NCBI GenBank assembly: GCA_029204225.1
Contig: CM055114.1
Location: 16,451,502-16,515,501, forward strand
Origin: Diphasiastrum complanatum
Taxonomy: Eukaryota; Streptophyta; Lycopodiopsida; Lycopodiales; Lycopodiaceae
DNA length: 64,000 bases
Direction: 5' to 3'
Below the pieces are notes generated by a model. The model worked only from the letters and a program-made list of their open reading frames with translations, was not told where the DNA came from and did not search any database. A program made the translations under genes and the position numbers. Positions 22,391 through 34,110 of the stretch are shown here, in pieces. Within the stretch, counting starts at the first letter, position 1, and each line of letters begins with the position of its first letter.

Positions 22391-24802
22391 GAACATATCC
22401 TTTGGGCTGGATCATGTAGATATCTTCTTGTATAACTCCATTTAGATAGGTTGTTTGTACATCGAGTTGATGTACTTCGAGGTCGGCAGCTGCAACATAA
22501 GAAAGGAGCATTCGAATTGACGAATGTTTGACGATGGACTAAAAGTCTCATTGTAGTCGACATTCGGGATCTAGGTGAATCCTTGTGCTACTAGTCTAGC
22601 CTTTCTTCGATCAATCGCTCCGTTGGCATTATATTTGTTCTTAAAGATCCTTTTGCAATCAATAATATTGCAGTCAATAGGAGCTTCAACTAATGACCAT
22701 GTCTGATTTTTGATTAGAGAGAAATACTCTCTTTCCATAGCTTCTCTCCAGAGATCAGATTCTGGTTGGCTAAGTGCCTCTTCGACTATCGTTGGTTCCT
22801 GCATTAAAAGACAGGCAGACTCATGAGTATACCTTGTGGGCTGTGTGCGCACTCGGCTTGATCTTCTGGGAGGATTCGACTGATGAACCGCTCCTGGAAT
22901 ATGTTGCTTGGTAGCAGCAACATCTTCGTCTAATTCGCTGTCTCGAAGTGGGTTGACGATAGACATTCCTGAGCCAAAAGCTCAGATTGTCGTGTCAATG
23001 GCAGGTGATGAAGGTTCTTCTTGAGCAATATCCTTGCCTTTGAGGTCGATGAACTGATCCTCGATAAAGACTGTATCCCGGCTATACAAGATCTGCTGGG
23101 TATCAGGACCGTACAACTTGTAGGTGTTATCAGACGAACTATATTCGATCAGGATGGTCTTTAGACCTTGGAAGTCCAATTTCTTCCTTGTGTCCTTTGG
23201 GATCTGCGCATAGGCAATGCACCCAAACACTCTTAGGTTCTTCAAAGAAGGCTTGGAGCCTGTCCACACCTCGTGGGGTGTCTTGTCTGAGAGGGCTTTG
23301 GTCGAACATTTGTTCTAGATGTAAGCTGCAGTGGAGACAGCTTCAGCCCAGAACCTCTTGGGCAACGATGCATGTGCTAGCATACACTTAGCATATTTGA
23401 CCAGAGTTCGGTTCTTCCTCTCATCTAAGCCATTAGACTGAGGACTGTAAGGAGTGATGAATTGCTACTCAATGACTTGGCTTTGGTAGTTCTCCTTGAA
23501 CTCGACAGAGATATATTCTCCACCGTTATCTGACCTTAGGGCCTTGATCATCCTTCCAGTCTCCTTTTCTGCATGCTCCTTGAGAATTTTGAAGCAGGAA
23601 GGCTTCTGATTTCTTCTTTATGAAGTACACCATCATTTTTTTCGAGAATTCATCAATAAAGGTTATAGAATATTTGGCTTTCTTCAGTGAAGGATTTTTC
23701 ATTGGGCCACAAGTATCTGAATGTACAACATCTAGCAATCCTCTAGCAACATGCTGATGGCTTGATTTGAATGGCCAAGTCTATGATGCCAAAATAAACC
23801 TTTATTTGATTGAATTGAAGCTGTAAGGTGTATAGTACATGAAACAACCAATCATGCTAGTCATGTGCTGAGTGGCTCCGGAATCCAAGAACCAAGAACT
23901 GTCATCAGATGCTCCTTGATGGATGGTCATGAAGTCATCATGATCCGCTTTTGAATGGGCTGTGGAGCTTCTGCAGCTGCATTTTCCACTTGATTCGACT
24001 ACCCTTTGTTGTTGTTCTTTGCTTGAAGTATTCGACAGTTTTGTATTACATGGCTGTTTCATTTGTAGTATCTGCATAACAGCTTCTTCTTTGTCTGTGG
24101 ATTCGACTGTTCCTTGTGCTGAGCTGGTTTTTGGTCTGGCTTTGATAGCTTTGGGTCTTTCTTCTTCTTCTGCTTTGTCATGCCCTTGTTGGTGTACAAG
24201 GCATGAGAATCAGCTGAGGAACTTGAGGCTTTGTTCCTTCGCGTGTCTTCCTGCAACAACATAGTGATGACTCTTGAAAGAGTCAACTCTAGATGAGTCG
24301 TGATGATCATCATCCAGCTGTCATAAGAACTTGGCAAGCTTGTAAGCAGTTGCATCACTGCGTCTTGATCGTCTATGACAGATCCGACAACGGCCATTTG
24401 CCTTAGCAGGTTCTTGAATTGATTAATGTGAATCTGCAGAGAATCACCATTCATCATCTTGAGGGAGTAAAATTTCTTCTTGAGATGTAGCTTGGAAGCT
24501 ATATCTTGCACTTCGTATAGTGTGCCCAAGATGTCTTAGACTTCTTTCAATGTCTGAGCCTTGGATACATGGCCGATCTGTGTATCCGTGATATTGAGGA
24601 TGATCAGCGCAAAAGCTTTTCCATCCATCAGCTGCCATCTGGTGATTGCCGCGTTTTTCGCTTCGGGTTTCCCTTCTACATCTGTAACAACATCGTACAA
24701 TTCTTTTGCCATTAGTACAGTCTTCATCTTAAATTTCCACAGATGGTAATTGGCTCCATCAAGCTTGTCCATGAGAGGACTGGCTTTCCCTTGGGAATCC
24801 AT
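22391..24802 (-). pseudogene. Ty1/copia gag-pol (family C), 3'-truncated
   Basis: Gag starts at 24802 (MDSQGKASPLMDKLDGANYH) and continues with QMAVVGSVIDDQDAVMQLL and LTLSRVITMLLQED. The protease reads SSWFLDSGATQHMT (about 23890), integrase HSDTCGPMKNPSLKKAK (about 23720) and RT start NKYNANGAIDRRKARLVAQG. RT ends near QEDIYMIQPKGYV at about 22400, so the catalytic part of RT and RNase H are missing. At least three frameshifts and several stops are present. The gag family is shared with the element at 27521-29820. Confidence 0.8.
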
Positions 24803-24948
24803 GTGAAAGAATTAGTCTAAGTGATAGGAGAAACTATCAGTGACTTAAGAATGAAAATCTGATACTGAAAAATACAGAACAAGAAAACAATTACTCTAAC
24901 GGCTAGTAGAGTCTTGTACTATGAGAGCTAATCAAGCTATAAAGATTT

Positions 24949-24960
24949 GCTCTAATACCA
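24949..24960 (-). other. Primer-binding site, copia family C
   Basis: On the minus strand it reads TGGTATTAGAGC, one base from the classic tRNA-iMet complement TGGTATCAGAGC. It directly follows the LTR end at 24961, which fixes that LTR edge. Confidence 0.85.
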
Positions 24961-26220
24961 TGTTGGGAGAGAGGAAGAATAAATGACGAACACGAATGAG
25001 AAATGAACTCGAACAAGAAACGAACGAGAAGCGAACTAAAACAGAAAATGTTCATGTGCAACAGAATGAGTTAAATGACTCTCTCCCTAAGCATGACTAT
25101 GCCTATCAAAATAAACAGAACTTTAGTGATAGAAATCACAGTCATTTTGGATTACGTAGCCAAACATTTAAATGGATGAAGCCCTAGATGAATAATTTGT
25201 CACGAATTGCAAGACAAATTATTTGTCGTGAATGATTCGCAAAGAGCTAGACTGTGCTTAACTGATAATTAGTCGCGAAAGACAAGACTAAAAGTTGATC
25301 GTCTATTATCAGAAAGAGCAACAAGAAAGATCAAACAGAATGAAGAATAAGTATAGCAATATTGACAGATCTAAAATACAGAATAAATGAGCTGTGTCAG
25401 ATTAAGTATATCAAGTATGCAAGTCAATTATGCGGTAGAGCACAAGACTGTAGTGGACGAAACTGCGTGCCCTACAAAGCTTATTTTTTATCTGTAATGA
25501 GCAATGAAACCTCTTATCTTAGTCTCTTCTTCGCTCACTTGATCATTTGATAAATATCATCATCGAATACGTAGATGGTATCCAATATATACATAATATT
25601 ACAGGTGTGCAGATGCAAAAGTACAAAGTGGATGTGCTGTCTGTAGGAGATCGTGGGTGGCTGCAATCGTTGTCCAATCTGTTAGTGCAACTACATGGGA
25701 TGAGTGCGACGTCAGTGAGCACTGAAGTGAACGCTGGTGATGACGCAAAAGTGCATCACTCTTACGAATGGCCTTAGGATAAGATTTACAAGGTGCCTTA
25801 TCTGTTAGGGCACTTTTGGCATTCAGTAAGCTAGTGTCCCCTTTTCACCTGTCACCATGACCTGTGTAAGAACACAGTGTCGCGATTCATTCGCCTTTTC
25901 TTTGTCTGTGCGAATTTGCGTGTAAAAATGCAGAGTACGTGACAACGTTAGAAAAATATGCAGCATGAATGGAGGTAGATTAAAATTGGGATTTAGGAGA
26001 GTAGGAGGAGTAAATCCAACATACACCACACTCTTGAGCTGCCAGTTGGCAGCGGAAATGGTTTTCTTTCGTTTTGTGTCTTCCTCCAATGTGTTTCGTC
26101 ATCTGGTCATTGGGCTGAATCTCGAATACTTTTTCTTCGGTCTTTGGGGTATGTTTGACCTTCAATTCGTTTCGATTCGTCCTTCGGGTCATCACCTTCC
26201 AGAACGTCTGTGACAAAGTT
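24961..26220 (-). mobile_element. 5' LTR of copia family C (outer limit unresolved)
   Basis: The inner edge TGTTGGGAGAGAGG abuts the PBS. The block is non-coding and contains a palindrome-like stretch around 25198-25240 (AATTTGTC...GACAAATT). The second LTR was lost with the 3' truncation, so the outer end cannot be set; it lies before the family A-like gag at about 26400. Confidence 0.5.
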
Positions 26221-26399
26221 GCAAGGGTTCACAATCTTTGACAAGTGAGAGATTGAAATCTATTAATCCATCATTCTAGATTTGTTCTGAGAGTGATAGG
26301 GGTGGGATCAATAAGCTTTCAATTTCTAGAAGACATCTTAGGTTCAGATCTCCAAGTGAAACTATAATAAGTTTCAAGTGTGTTTTCACTAAAAAAATG

Positions 26400-26815
26400 G
26401 CATCAATGTGGTTTTTTGCTTGAAGCCAATGAGAGATTAACATCTACTAAATTTTCCATTTGGAAAGTGAGAATGGAGTCTTTGCTAGTACTCCGTGATC
26501 TCTATGACATTGTCCTTGATGTGGAAGAAGAACCTTAAGGTGGACAAGAATTGGTAAGATACAAGAAGAAACCTAGATTGGCATTACATTGCTTGAAAAT
26601 GAATGTAAGTAATGACCTGTTGAAAGAAGTTTCATCTTGTATCTCGGCCAAAAGAGGCATGGGATTCATTAAAGTCTATTTAAGAAATCCCATAATACTT
26701 CAAGAATACTCATGCTGAGAAACCAAATCCTTCAAAGCATGAAAGGAAGTAATGAAAGTGCACAAGATTATGTTCTTAGGATCAAATCATCTACATTCGA
26801 ATGTCAAACATCATG
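26400..26815 (+). pseudogene. Diverged copia gag fragment
   Basis: The frame gives EANERLTSTKFSIWKVRME, then LYDIVLDVEEEP and LALHCLKMNVSNDLLKEV, matching the family A gag. Stops and frameshifts follow. It breaks off near 26815, where LTR-like DNA begins. Confidence 0.65.
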
Positions 26816-27520
26816 AAGAACATTGAAGGCCTGATCACCCTCAACTTCTTCAACAACCAAGTCACTTGACTTCTTCAACAATCGAGTCACTTGACTTCTT
26901 TGACAACTTCAAGAAAGTCACTATTTCATGACAACAACTTCTTTTCAACTATTTCAAAGAAGTAAGCTTTTTCAGCTTGTTCGCCTTTTTCGCAAAAATG
27001 TGACAAAACAGTCACTTCAACAAATGAACTATTTTTAACACCTTCGGCTTTTTCACAAAAAATGTGAAGAGAGAGAAAATGCGAAGGTCATTTATTTTCA
27101 ATGAGAAACATTTTCAGCCACTTCCTAAAAAATACAAAGTGAGAGACAATATGCGACATTCTTGTCCACGTCAACGATCCCGAATCGCCTGACCATGTAT
27201 TCAATGTACAACTATCATTTTGCCATTGTAGTTCAACTACTCCCTGAGTACAACAAAGTACTTAGTTAGATGACAAATATTTATTGTAACTAGATACATA
27301 TATCCGGTGTATAAATACACCTTCAGCACATACTCTATTTGATGCTCCATCCGTGAGATGAATGACTTTGAGCCTCCAAGTTACGTCACCATTCTGGTTG
27401 TGACTCATTGTTGTGCTTCAGTGTGATATAACAACAATATGCTTTTCTATCTATGTATAACATAGATTAATGCTTATTGTGATTTGATTGCACTTCGCTT
27501 CTGTTTGATCATGCACGTTT
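26816..27520 (+). mobile_element. LTR-like region (5' LTR of copia family F)
   Basis: It holds AACACCTTCGGCTTTTTCAC, a phrase type that is reiterated at 30030-30500 in the 3' LTR, and a TATA box (TATAAATA, 27310-27317). It passes into copia gag by 27530. There is no clean PBS, and termini are not defined. Confidence 0.4.
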
Positions 27521-29820
27521 ACTCACTTTGACTGCAACTGGCTCAGTCATAGAAGATTCCAATGCACTCATGACTCTATTATCGAGTCTACCTGAAGCCT
27601 ACGAAAATTGGGTAATGGCAATATTTACCCAGGAGCACCTCACTCTATCAAGGATAATCTCACTGCTCCTACAAGAGGAGATCATAAGATAAACATCCTT
27701 CTCAGACTCAGGATCGGATCCTCAAGCTCTACATTCAAGAAATTACAATTGTAGATCCAAGAGATCTACATAGTCAGATTATCCTGACAAGAAGAGCAAC
27801 ATGCAGCAGCCTATACCAAATGAAGTATCAAATTCAGAGTCTTCATCATTTTAGCCAAGACAAAATCTTTTCTATAAGTACTATAAGAGGATTGGTCACC
27901 TTATCAAGGATTGCAGAATGCTGCAATACAACAACAAAAGGAAGCAGCAGTTCCAACAACAAGCAAATACTGCTTCTACCAGTCACTCGATCCAGCAACA
28001 AGAGGAAGATGAGGCTGCCTTCTTGACCAAAGTCAAAGGACAACATGATATCGATTCTTAGTATTTGGACTCAGGTGCATCACAACACATGACTCACCAT
28101 CGACACTAGTTCCATGACTACAAGTCATACACCCATCCTACAGTTGTGCAACTTGGAGACAACTCGACTCATGGTATCGAAGGTATAGGAATAGTCAAAG
28201 TCAAATTCCAGAAAGGTGATGCAATGTTTTTGTCCAATGTTCTTCACATTCCAATCCTGACCAAAATCTGCTCTCAATCAGCAGAATCACAGATTCCAGT
28301 TAGAGGGTCAAATTTGATAGATAGGGCTGCACTAGTTTTGATGAATGTAAAAAAGTTATTGCTTTCAGTAGAAGGTGTGGCAATTTGTACAAAATCAATT
28401 ACTCCTATTCTACAAGTAGTCAAGCTCTTTTTACTTCAACTTCTGAATCAATTGAGATGATTTGGCATTTGAGATTAGGCCATTTAAATTCCAATTGTAT
28501 TTAGCAAATGTTGAAACCGAAATTAGTACAAGATCTACCCTTCATTAGCAAATCGAATGATTCATGTGAAAGCGGTATTTCCAGCAAGCATGCTAGAACT
28601 CCAGTCACTTCCGATTACTTCGTTCTTCTAAAGGTTCGTTAGATCTTGTACACATGGACATTCATGGTCCTATGCAGACTATTTTCACAAGGGTAGCCAT
28701 CTATTTGCTGACTATCATTGATGACTTCTCTCGGAGGACTGCGACATATTTCTTGAAGAAAAAATTCGAGATTCTCAAGTTCTTTATGTAGCTCAAGGGA
28801 TCATCAGAAAAATCAACTCAGAGAAGAATCAAAGCTCTGCACTATGATGCAGGGAGAGTATTCATCTCCACCGAATTCAAAGCTTTCTAGAAAGCCAATG
28901 AAATACATTTACAACAATATTTAGCCAGCTACTCACGTCAATCCAATAATGTAGCTCAAAGGAAGAATCAAACACTCATCGCAAGTGCAAAGAGCATGCT
29001 AGCCCATTTCCCTCTTCCAAAGAAATTTTGGGCAGAAGCTGTTACCACAACAGTCTACCTTCAAAATCGATCCATTTCAGAGGCCCTGAATGGCAAGACA
29101 CCTTATGAGGTGTGGACAGGATCGAAGCCATCACTCACAAATATTCAAGTGTTTGGATGCATAGCCTACTGACAGATCCCACTAATCTAAGTAGAAAACT
29201 GGACAACACCAGCAAAAGGTCGATCTTCATCAGCTATTTCTCAGACCATCAGACATACAAGCTCTTCAATCTAGACTCTCAGAAGACCTTCATGAACAAA
29301 AATGTCATTTTTGTGGTAGATCAGTTTATCGACCACAAGGGAAGAACTACTTCGAATTCAGATCCTAAGATCGACACCAACAGCTCCGAACAAAGGACTG
29401 ATCAGAAGATCGACACTGACAATGACACTAACTCCAACAATGAGGCAGTCCCTCAGAAAAAACGAATCGCATCAGAGAATTGCAGTTCAACCCAAAAGAT
29501 CGAAACGATCAAGATAGCCTCCATCTCGATTTATGGACGATCTGGCCTACTACTTTGTGCAGGAATCAAACGTTGTTTCAGAGACAATGCCAACACCTAA
29601 TGTTAATAAAGAGAAGACCAATGAATCTTTTAACGAGAATGGTTTTATTCCAAACTCGATAGACTCGAATTTTTATTTTCAGTCTGTATCGAATCCCTTC
29701 ATAATCATCACCTTTTATGTAGAAGATATGTTACTATTTAGTAGCAATCTGAATTTATTGAAGGATTATAAATGCATGTTAGCTCTATCAAAAGGAGCAT
29801 CATCTCAGATTTAACAATAT
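27521..29820 (+). pseudogene. Ty1/copia gag-pol (family F), internally deleted
   Basis: Gag (GSVIEDSNALMTLLSSLPEA, LTLSRIISLLLQEE) is followed by a knuckle-like KYYKRIGHLIKDC. The protease reads LDSGASQHMT (about 28070), and a later segment is VQLGDNSTHGIEGIGIVKVK. Integrase pieces follow from DLVHMDIHGPMQT (28640) to FWAEAVTTTVYLQNRS (29025) and GKTPYEVWTGSKPSL (29093). The second integrase Asp region is degraded (ALHYDAGRVFIS). Only a small RT piece (ITFYVEDMLLFS, about 29705) remains, so most of RT and all RNase H are gone. The relation to family C is clear from gag. Confidence 0.75.
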
Positions 29821-29859
29821 GTTAAAACTGAAGTTCAAAGATTTTTCAGGATCCACATT

Positions 29860-30890
29860 AAGGGGGGGTGTTAGATTTCTTATGCTCAGTCTTAAACAAA
29901 TCATTCAAGTAATGAGCATCCTGAAAACCGAAAGCCGACTACATGTTTTCGGACCTTCACATTTTTCCCTTTGAGATTTTTTTTGCTTTAAACATTTTTT
30001 AAGACACCATCTTTTTTGCACTTGTACAAAAAATCGACATAGTGGCTAAGTGGCCAGAATGCCTTGAAACCATTTTAGGCACCTTCGTCATTTTCGCACC
30101 TTCCCGGAAAATGTGACATAGTGGCCAAGTGGCTAGAATGCCTTGGAATCATTTCAGGCACCTTCGTCTTTTTCGCACCTTCACAAAAAATGCGACACAG
30201 TAGGCCAAGTGGCCAGAATTCCTTGGAAACCATGTTAAGGCACCTTCTTGTTTTTCACCTTTTTTCGTCCCTTCGCAAAAAATGCAACACAGTGGCCAAG
30301 TTGCCTTAGAAACCATTTTAAAGGCACCTTCGGCTTTTTCACGTTTTTCACTACCTTCAGTTTAAAGGCACCTTCGACTTTTTCGTCTTTTTTGCTGCCT
30401 TCGGTCTAAGGACGCCTTCAGAATTTACATACCTTTAGTCTAAGGGTGCCTTTGGGATTTATATACCTTTAGTCTTAGGGCACCTTTGGGTTTTTTGGTT
30501 TTTTCATGTTTTTGCTACATTGGCAAACCGACGTCGCCAACTTACCATAAACCCTAAAACAACTAGACAAACAAATATCCCAAGGGCGATTACCAACTTT
30601 GTACATATACAAAACTGGAGTGAATGACAATTAAGGCTTGTGAGATATTTATCTCTCGACACTTGTAAATATATATACTTGCTGAATCAAACTATGTAAG
30701 AAGAAAATCATTTACTTTTTCAGATCAAAGTTATCTGTAGCCAGCTTTATCACGCTCAGCAAGCTGAAGTTATTACTTCAAGCCATTGTACTCACTATTG
30801 ATATTAATTAGAGTGCAATTTTTGTCTCACTATTGCATTGTTTATTTGTGCAATTTGTATGAATCATTTGTCTTGAATATTTTTGCTGCT
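29860..30890 (+). mobile_element. Polypurine tract and 3' LTR of copia family F
   Basis: AAGGGGGGG (29860-29868) is followed by TGTTAGATTTCTTATG, the start of the LTR at 29869. The LTR contains the tandem array at 30030-30500 and a TA-rich promoter-like zone near 30668. The right end is not sharp; copia B-like sequence begins by about 30960. Confidence 0.6.
30030..30500. repeat. Tandem array of about 80-bp and 50-bp units
   Basis: Three to four units of about 80 bp carry TGTGACATAGTGGCCAAGTG or close variants and GGCACCTTCGTCTTTTTCGC. They are followed by shorter units built on AAGGCACCTTCGACTTTTTC and CTTTAGTCTAAGGGTGCC. The array lies in the U3 part of the LTR, where such repeats can act as enhancers. 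Units differ from each other by several bases. Confidence 0.8.
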
Positions 30891-30959
30891 AACTGTTGCG
30901 TTTCCATTCCTACACGCCTACGCTCAAAGCCTCGAGCTTTCGCTGCCGGTCATCCCCAC

Positions 30960-31323
30960 GTTTTACGACACATAGGTGGTTGCATATGCAAACAGTAGAC
31001 ATAAGGACGCATGTTTCACCACTTGAGAGAAGGTCTCAGTGTAGTCAATGTCATATTTATGAGAGAATCACTTCACTACAAGTCTGGCTTTGTACGTCGA
31101 AACATTTCCATTCAGTCCATACTTAAGCTTGTGTACCCATTTGCATTATATTGTCTTCCGCTTGTCTGGTACTAGTTGCAGTGTCCATACCTCATTCGAT
31201 TTTCTCGTTCATGGCTTGGATCCATTTGCTTCTTCATGGATTCGATTTTCTCGTTCATGGCTTGGATCCATTTGTCCTTGTCTGGACTATCGATGGCTTC
31301 CTAAATGTTTGTGATTCGCCACT
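30960..31323 (-). pseudogene. Copia family B RT N-terminal fragment
   Basis: On the minus strand it reads GFSHKYDIDYTETFSQVVK and, before it, the stretch around KWVYKLKYG-type sequence. It aligns with 40912-41165 almost base by base, with a 40-bp local duplication (GATTTTCTCGTTCATGGCTT occurs twice). It stops exactly where the gypsy LTR starts at 31324. Confidence 0.65.
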
Positions 31324-32058
31324 TGTTGGAGGGTTTGCGGATCCCAAGGCAAACCTAACCCTAGTTAATAAGTGAGAGGGATTTGGCACTCTACGTGTGT
31401 CAGTCCAAACTGATGATCACATAGAGATTTGATTAATTTGAAAGTCAATAAAAGGACTTTAGGCCTTTTTGTGGGACTTTTAATGTCATAGGACCTAAAT
31501 GTCAAGTTAGTGAATAAAGTTGGGTTTTCCTCCAATTTGAATGGGTTCTCACTCTTTTTTAAATTTGAATAATTAGGGAGGCAAAAATGGACCAATAGGA
31601 TTCAGAGGCCAGGATCCTCCTCTCTACTATAAATATGGACCAACTTGAGTTTCCTACACATGTACATATCATCATTTCAATAAAGCAGATTGGTTCTCTT
31701 GTGAAATGAGATTTATGAATGTCCTTGCTCTCTATTTCTTTTTCTCCATCTTTCATGTTTTCTTTGGATTTATCAATTGTTGGATCTGATTGTTTTTGGA
31801 ATTGTATGTTCTTATGCTTTTTATTAGAGAGAAAGAGTAAGCTATCTTTATCGTGGATCTTAGTGTTAATGGAGTAGTGTTAATGCTTAGGGTTAATAGA
31901 AGTTAGAGTTAGATCTGGATCTTTCATTCATGCTGAAATATGAAATATGCTATCGCTCTCATGGGAACGAACCTACTTGTGACAACTAACTTCATCTCCT
32001 TGATGCTAGATTGATTGGATCTTAGATTGAGGATAGGCAAGGAAAGAAACCCACTACA
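31324..32058 (+). mobile_element. Ty3/gypsy LTR with tRNA-Asp-type PBS
   Basis: The LTR starts TGTTGGAGGGTTTGCGG and ends AACCCACTACA; the start is fixed because homology of the flanking copia fragment ends there. It contains a TATA box (TATAAATA, 31628-31635). Right after it, TTTTGGCACCATTTCCGGGG (about 32060-32079) resembles the tRNA-Asp complement TGGCGCCGTTGCCGGGG used by plant Tat/Athila gypsy elements. Identity to that PBS is imperfect. Confidence 0.7.
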
Positions 32059-33880
32059 ATTTTGGCACCATTTCCGGGGAGCTACGCCAATTTTTTAGTT
32101 TGCATCATGTTTGTAGGATGGTTAGCTTGCATTAGACATCTTGTCGTGGCATGAATAGTGTTAAATATGCATCTAGGGTTAGTTTGGTAGTGATTTTGCC
32201 TGATTTGAGTGGATTGGCTTGTTTGAAATTTGATCTGATTTTGAAATAGAAAAAGCTATTCAGATTGCCAGTTTCAAGATCCATTTGGATCTAAGATATA
32301 AAAGAAAACAACAAAAATTGGTCAAATATGTCAGATTTTGGTCAAAAGAAGATAAAAATCGTCGCATGGTAGACCACTACAACTTCCACCACTATTGCAT
32401 CAACGAATGTCAATGCTACTATAGAGATGATGCCCAATGAGTTTGAGAAACTTGGAAAGAACTAGTAGAAATAGATGGAAAAGTTGCAGTCGCAATTTGA
32501 TGAGAAAATCAAAGCATTGGACAAGAAACCTGAGAAATTTGCAAAGACTTTTCCTATTAGGGGAAATGTCTGGTGTTCTATTTGTACGGAAAATCACACA
32601 GTGAATGAGTATCCTCAATTGAAAAAACAAATGAAAATCAGTATATGCCATTTGTGTAATTCGCCTGATCATGAGACTGCTTTTTGCAACTTGAATCCTC
32701 GGATAATTCAGCAACGATATGCCCATATGAGATATCCAGAACCACATTATGGAGGAAATCCAATAGCTATAGACCTCGTCAATCTGCTCTTGGATACCCG
32801 GAACGGTTAGCCTTACCTACCTCACCAAGGCACCTCGCTCCTCTTGCCAATTTGATGGAACCAGAACCTTATAGAGGTACTGAGCAATGGAACTATAGTT
32901 ATGATCATGAAGGTGGATCCTTAGAACAATATGCTATCTATGCTGCCGCGCAACAACAAGCATCTAGGAACTGGACCAAAGCACCACTTGAAAGGCATGT
33001 GGAGAAAATCACAAAGTTGTAGAATGTCCAAATAAAGGCAAATTTGTACCATTTTGTCGTGACTGTGGTTATGGGCATTGCTACAAGGAGTGTCCAGCAA
33101 GATCAAAGCCGCCACCAGTCACAATTTCTCTCTACTATAAAAAGGGACCAACTCAAGTTTCTTACACATGTACATATCTTCATTTCAATAAAGCAGATTG
33201 GTTCTCTTGTGAAATGGATTTATGAATGTCCTTGCTCTCTATCACTTTTCCATTGAATGTGCTGAATGTAGCTTGAATCTCAATGGAGCCTATACCACAT
33301 TCGATTGAAGATGAATTCATTCATGTGGGTCATGCCTTGACTTATGATGACAATGCAGAACTTACTGATGAGCAGATTCTAAATCATATGGATCCGACCA
33401 GATTTGGAGTGTGTAATATTCCTGTTGAACCAACAATAAAATTGCCAAAAGTAGTTATATTGAAAGAAGACAAGATCACAGGTTCATGACGAAGAAACAA
33501 GCCAAGCAACATTATAATACGGTCCTGAAATGAGAAAATCCTCCTCAAAAGGTTGATTCAAAGAATGTGCCACCCTTAGTGGATAAAGACAAAGGAAAAG
33601 TCACAGATGATTTTGCAAGTAAGAGTTCTAACAAGACATCACCATCTAGGAAGTCTTTACCTTCGAAGAAGAGTTTATCTTCTCAGAAGTCATCATTTCC
33701 ACGATCAATTCTTGCTAAAAAGACTAAGCGAAGATCCAAGACAAATCCTTTTGACAAAGAACAAGCAGACATGGTCTAGCATGATATGTCCAAACATTTT
33801 AAACGCTATACACTGGATGATGTGGTTATCATGTTACAAAAAGCACATCGTGAACCCGAAGAACAAGTGCCGGTCACTGA
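32059..33880 (+). pseudogene. Gypsy gag remnant with zinc knuckles
   Basis: A frame at 32475-32810 includes CHLCNSPDHETAFC (C-x2-C-x4-H-x4-C) and an earlier degenerate knuckle CSICTENHTVNEY. A later segment has FCRDCGYGHCYKEC (about 33055). Further open segments follow (33283-33489; 33567-33779, Ser/Lys-rich). A 112-bp copy of part of the element's own LTR sits at 33124-33235. No pol motif follows; sequence changes to GT-rich DNA at about 33890. The LTR and PBS context supports a Tat/Athila-like gag, decayed by several stops. Confidence 0.6.
33124..33235 (+). repeat. Copy of an LTR segment inside the gag remnant
   Basis: It matches 31619-31750, including CTTACACATGTACATATCTT versus CCTACACATGTACATATCAT and AATAAAGCAGATTGGTTCTC in both. 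It spans the TATA region and the R-like part. It interrupts the gag reading region. Confidence 0.85.
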
Positions 33881-33884
33881 TGGT

Positions 33885-34110
33885 CGTGACGGGTGGCCGA
33901 TGTATGTGTGTGTATGTACGTGAGTGCATGTGTTATCTGTGTATGTGGATTTGTGTGTATGATTTGTGCTTGATGGTGTGTGTGATTTATGTGGTCAATG
34001 GTGTGTGTGTTTGTGTGTGAAATGTGCGTGTGTGTATGCATGTGTGATTTATGTGGCCGATGGTGTGTGCATGTGTGTATGAGTGTGCATGTGCATTTCT
34101 GTATGTATAC
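33885..34110. repeat. GT-rich repeat shared with 2036-2200
   Basis: TGTGTG and TGTATG words alternate with GGCCGATG and GGTCAATGG motifs. GACGGGTGGCCGATGTATGT is the reverse complement of 2081-2100 at all but its last bases. Antisense frames rich in Thr-His come from the repeat. Confidence 0.8.

Noticed and set aside
30030-30500. CRISPR-like array
   Set aside because: Units are contiguous, diverged tandem repeats with no unique spacers, in a plant LTR; CRISPR does not apply.
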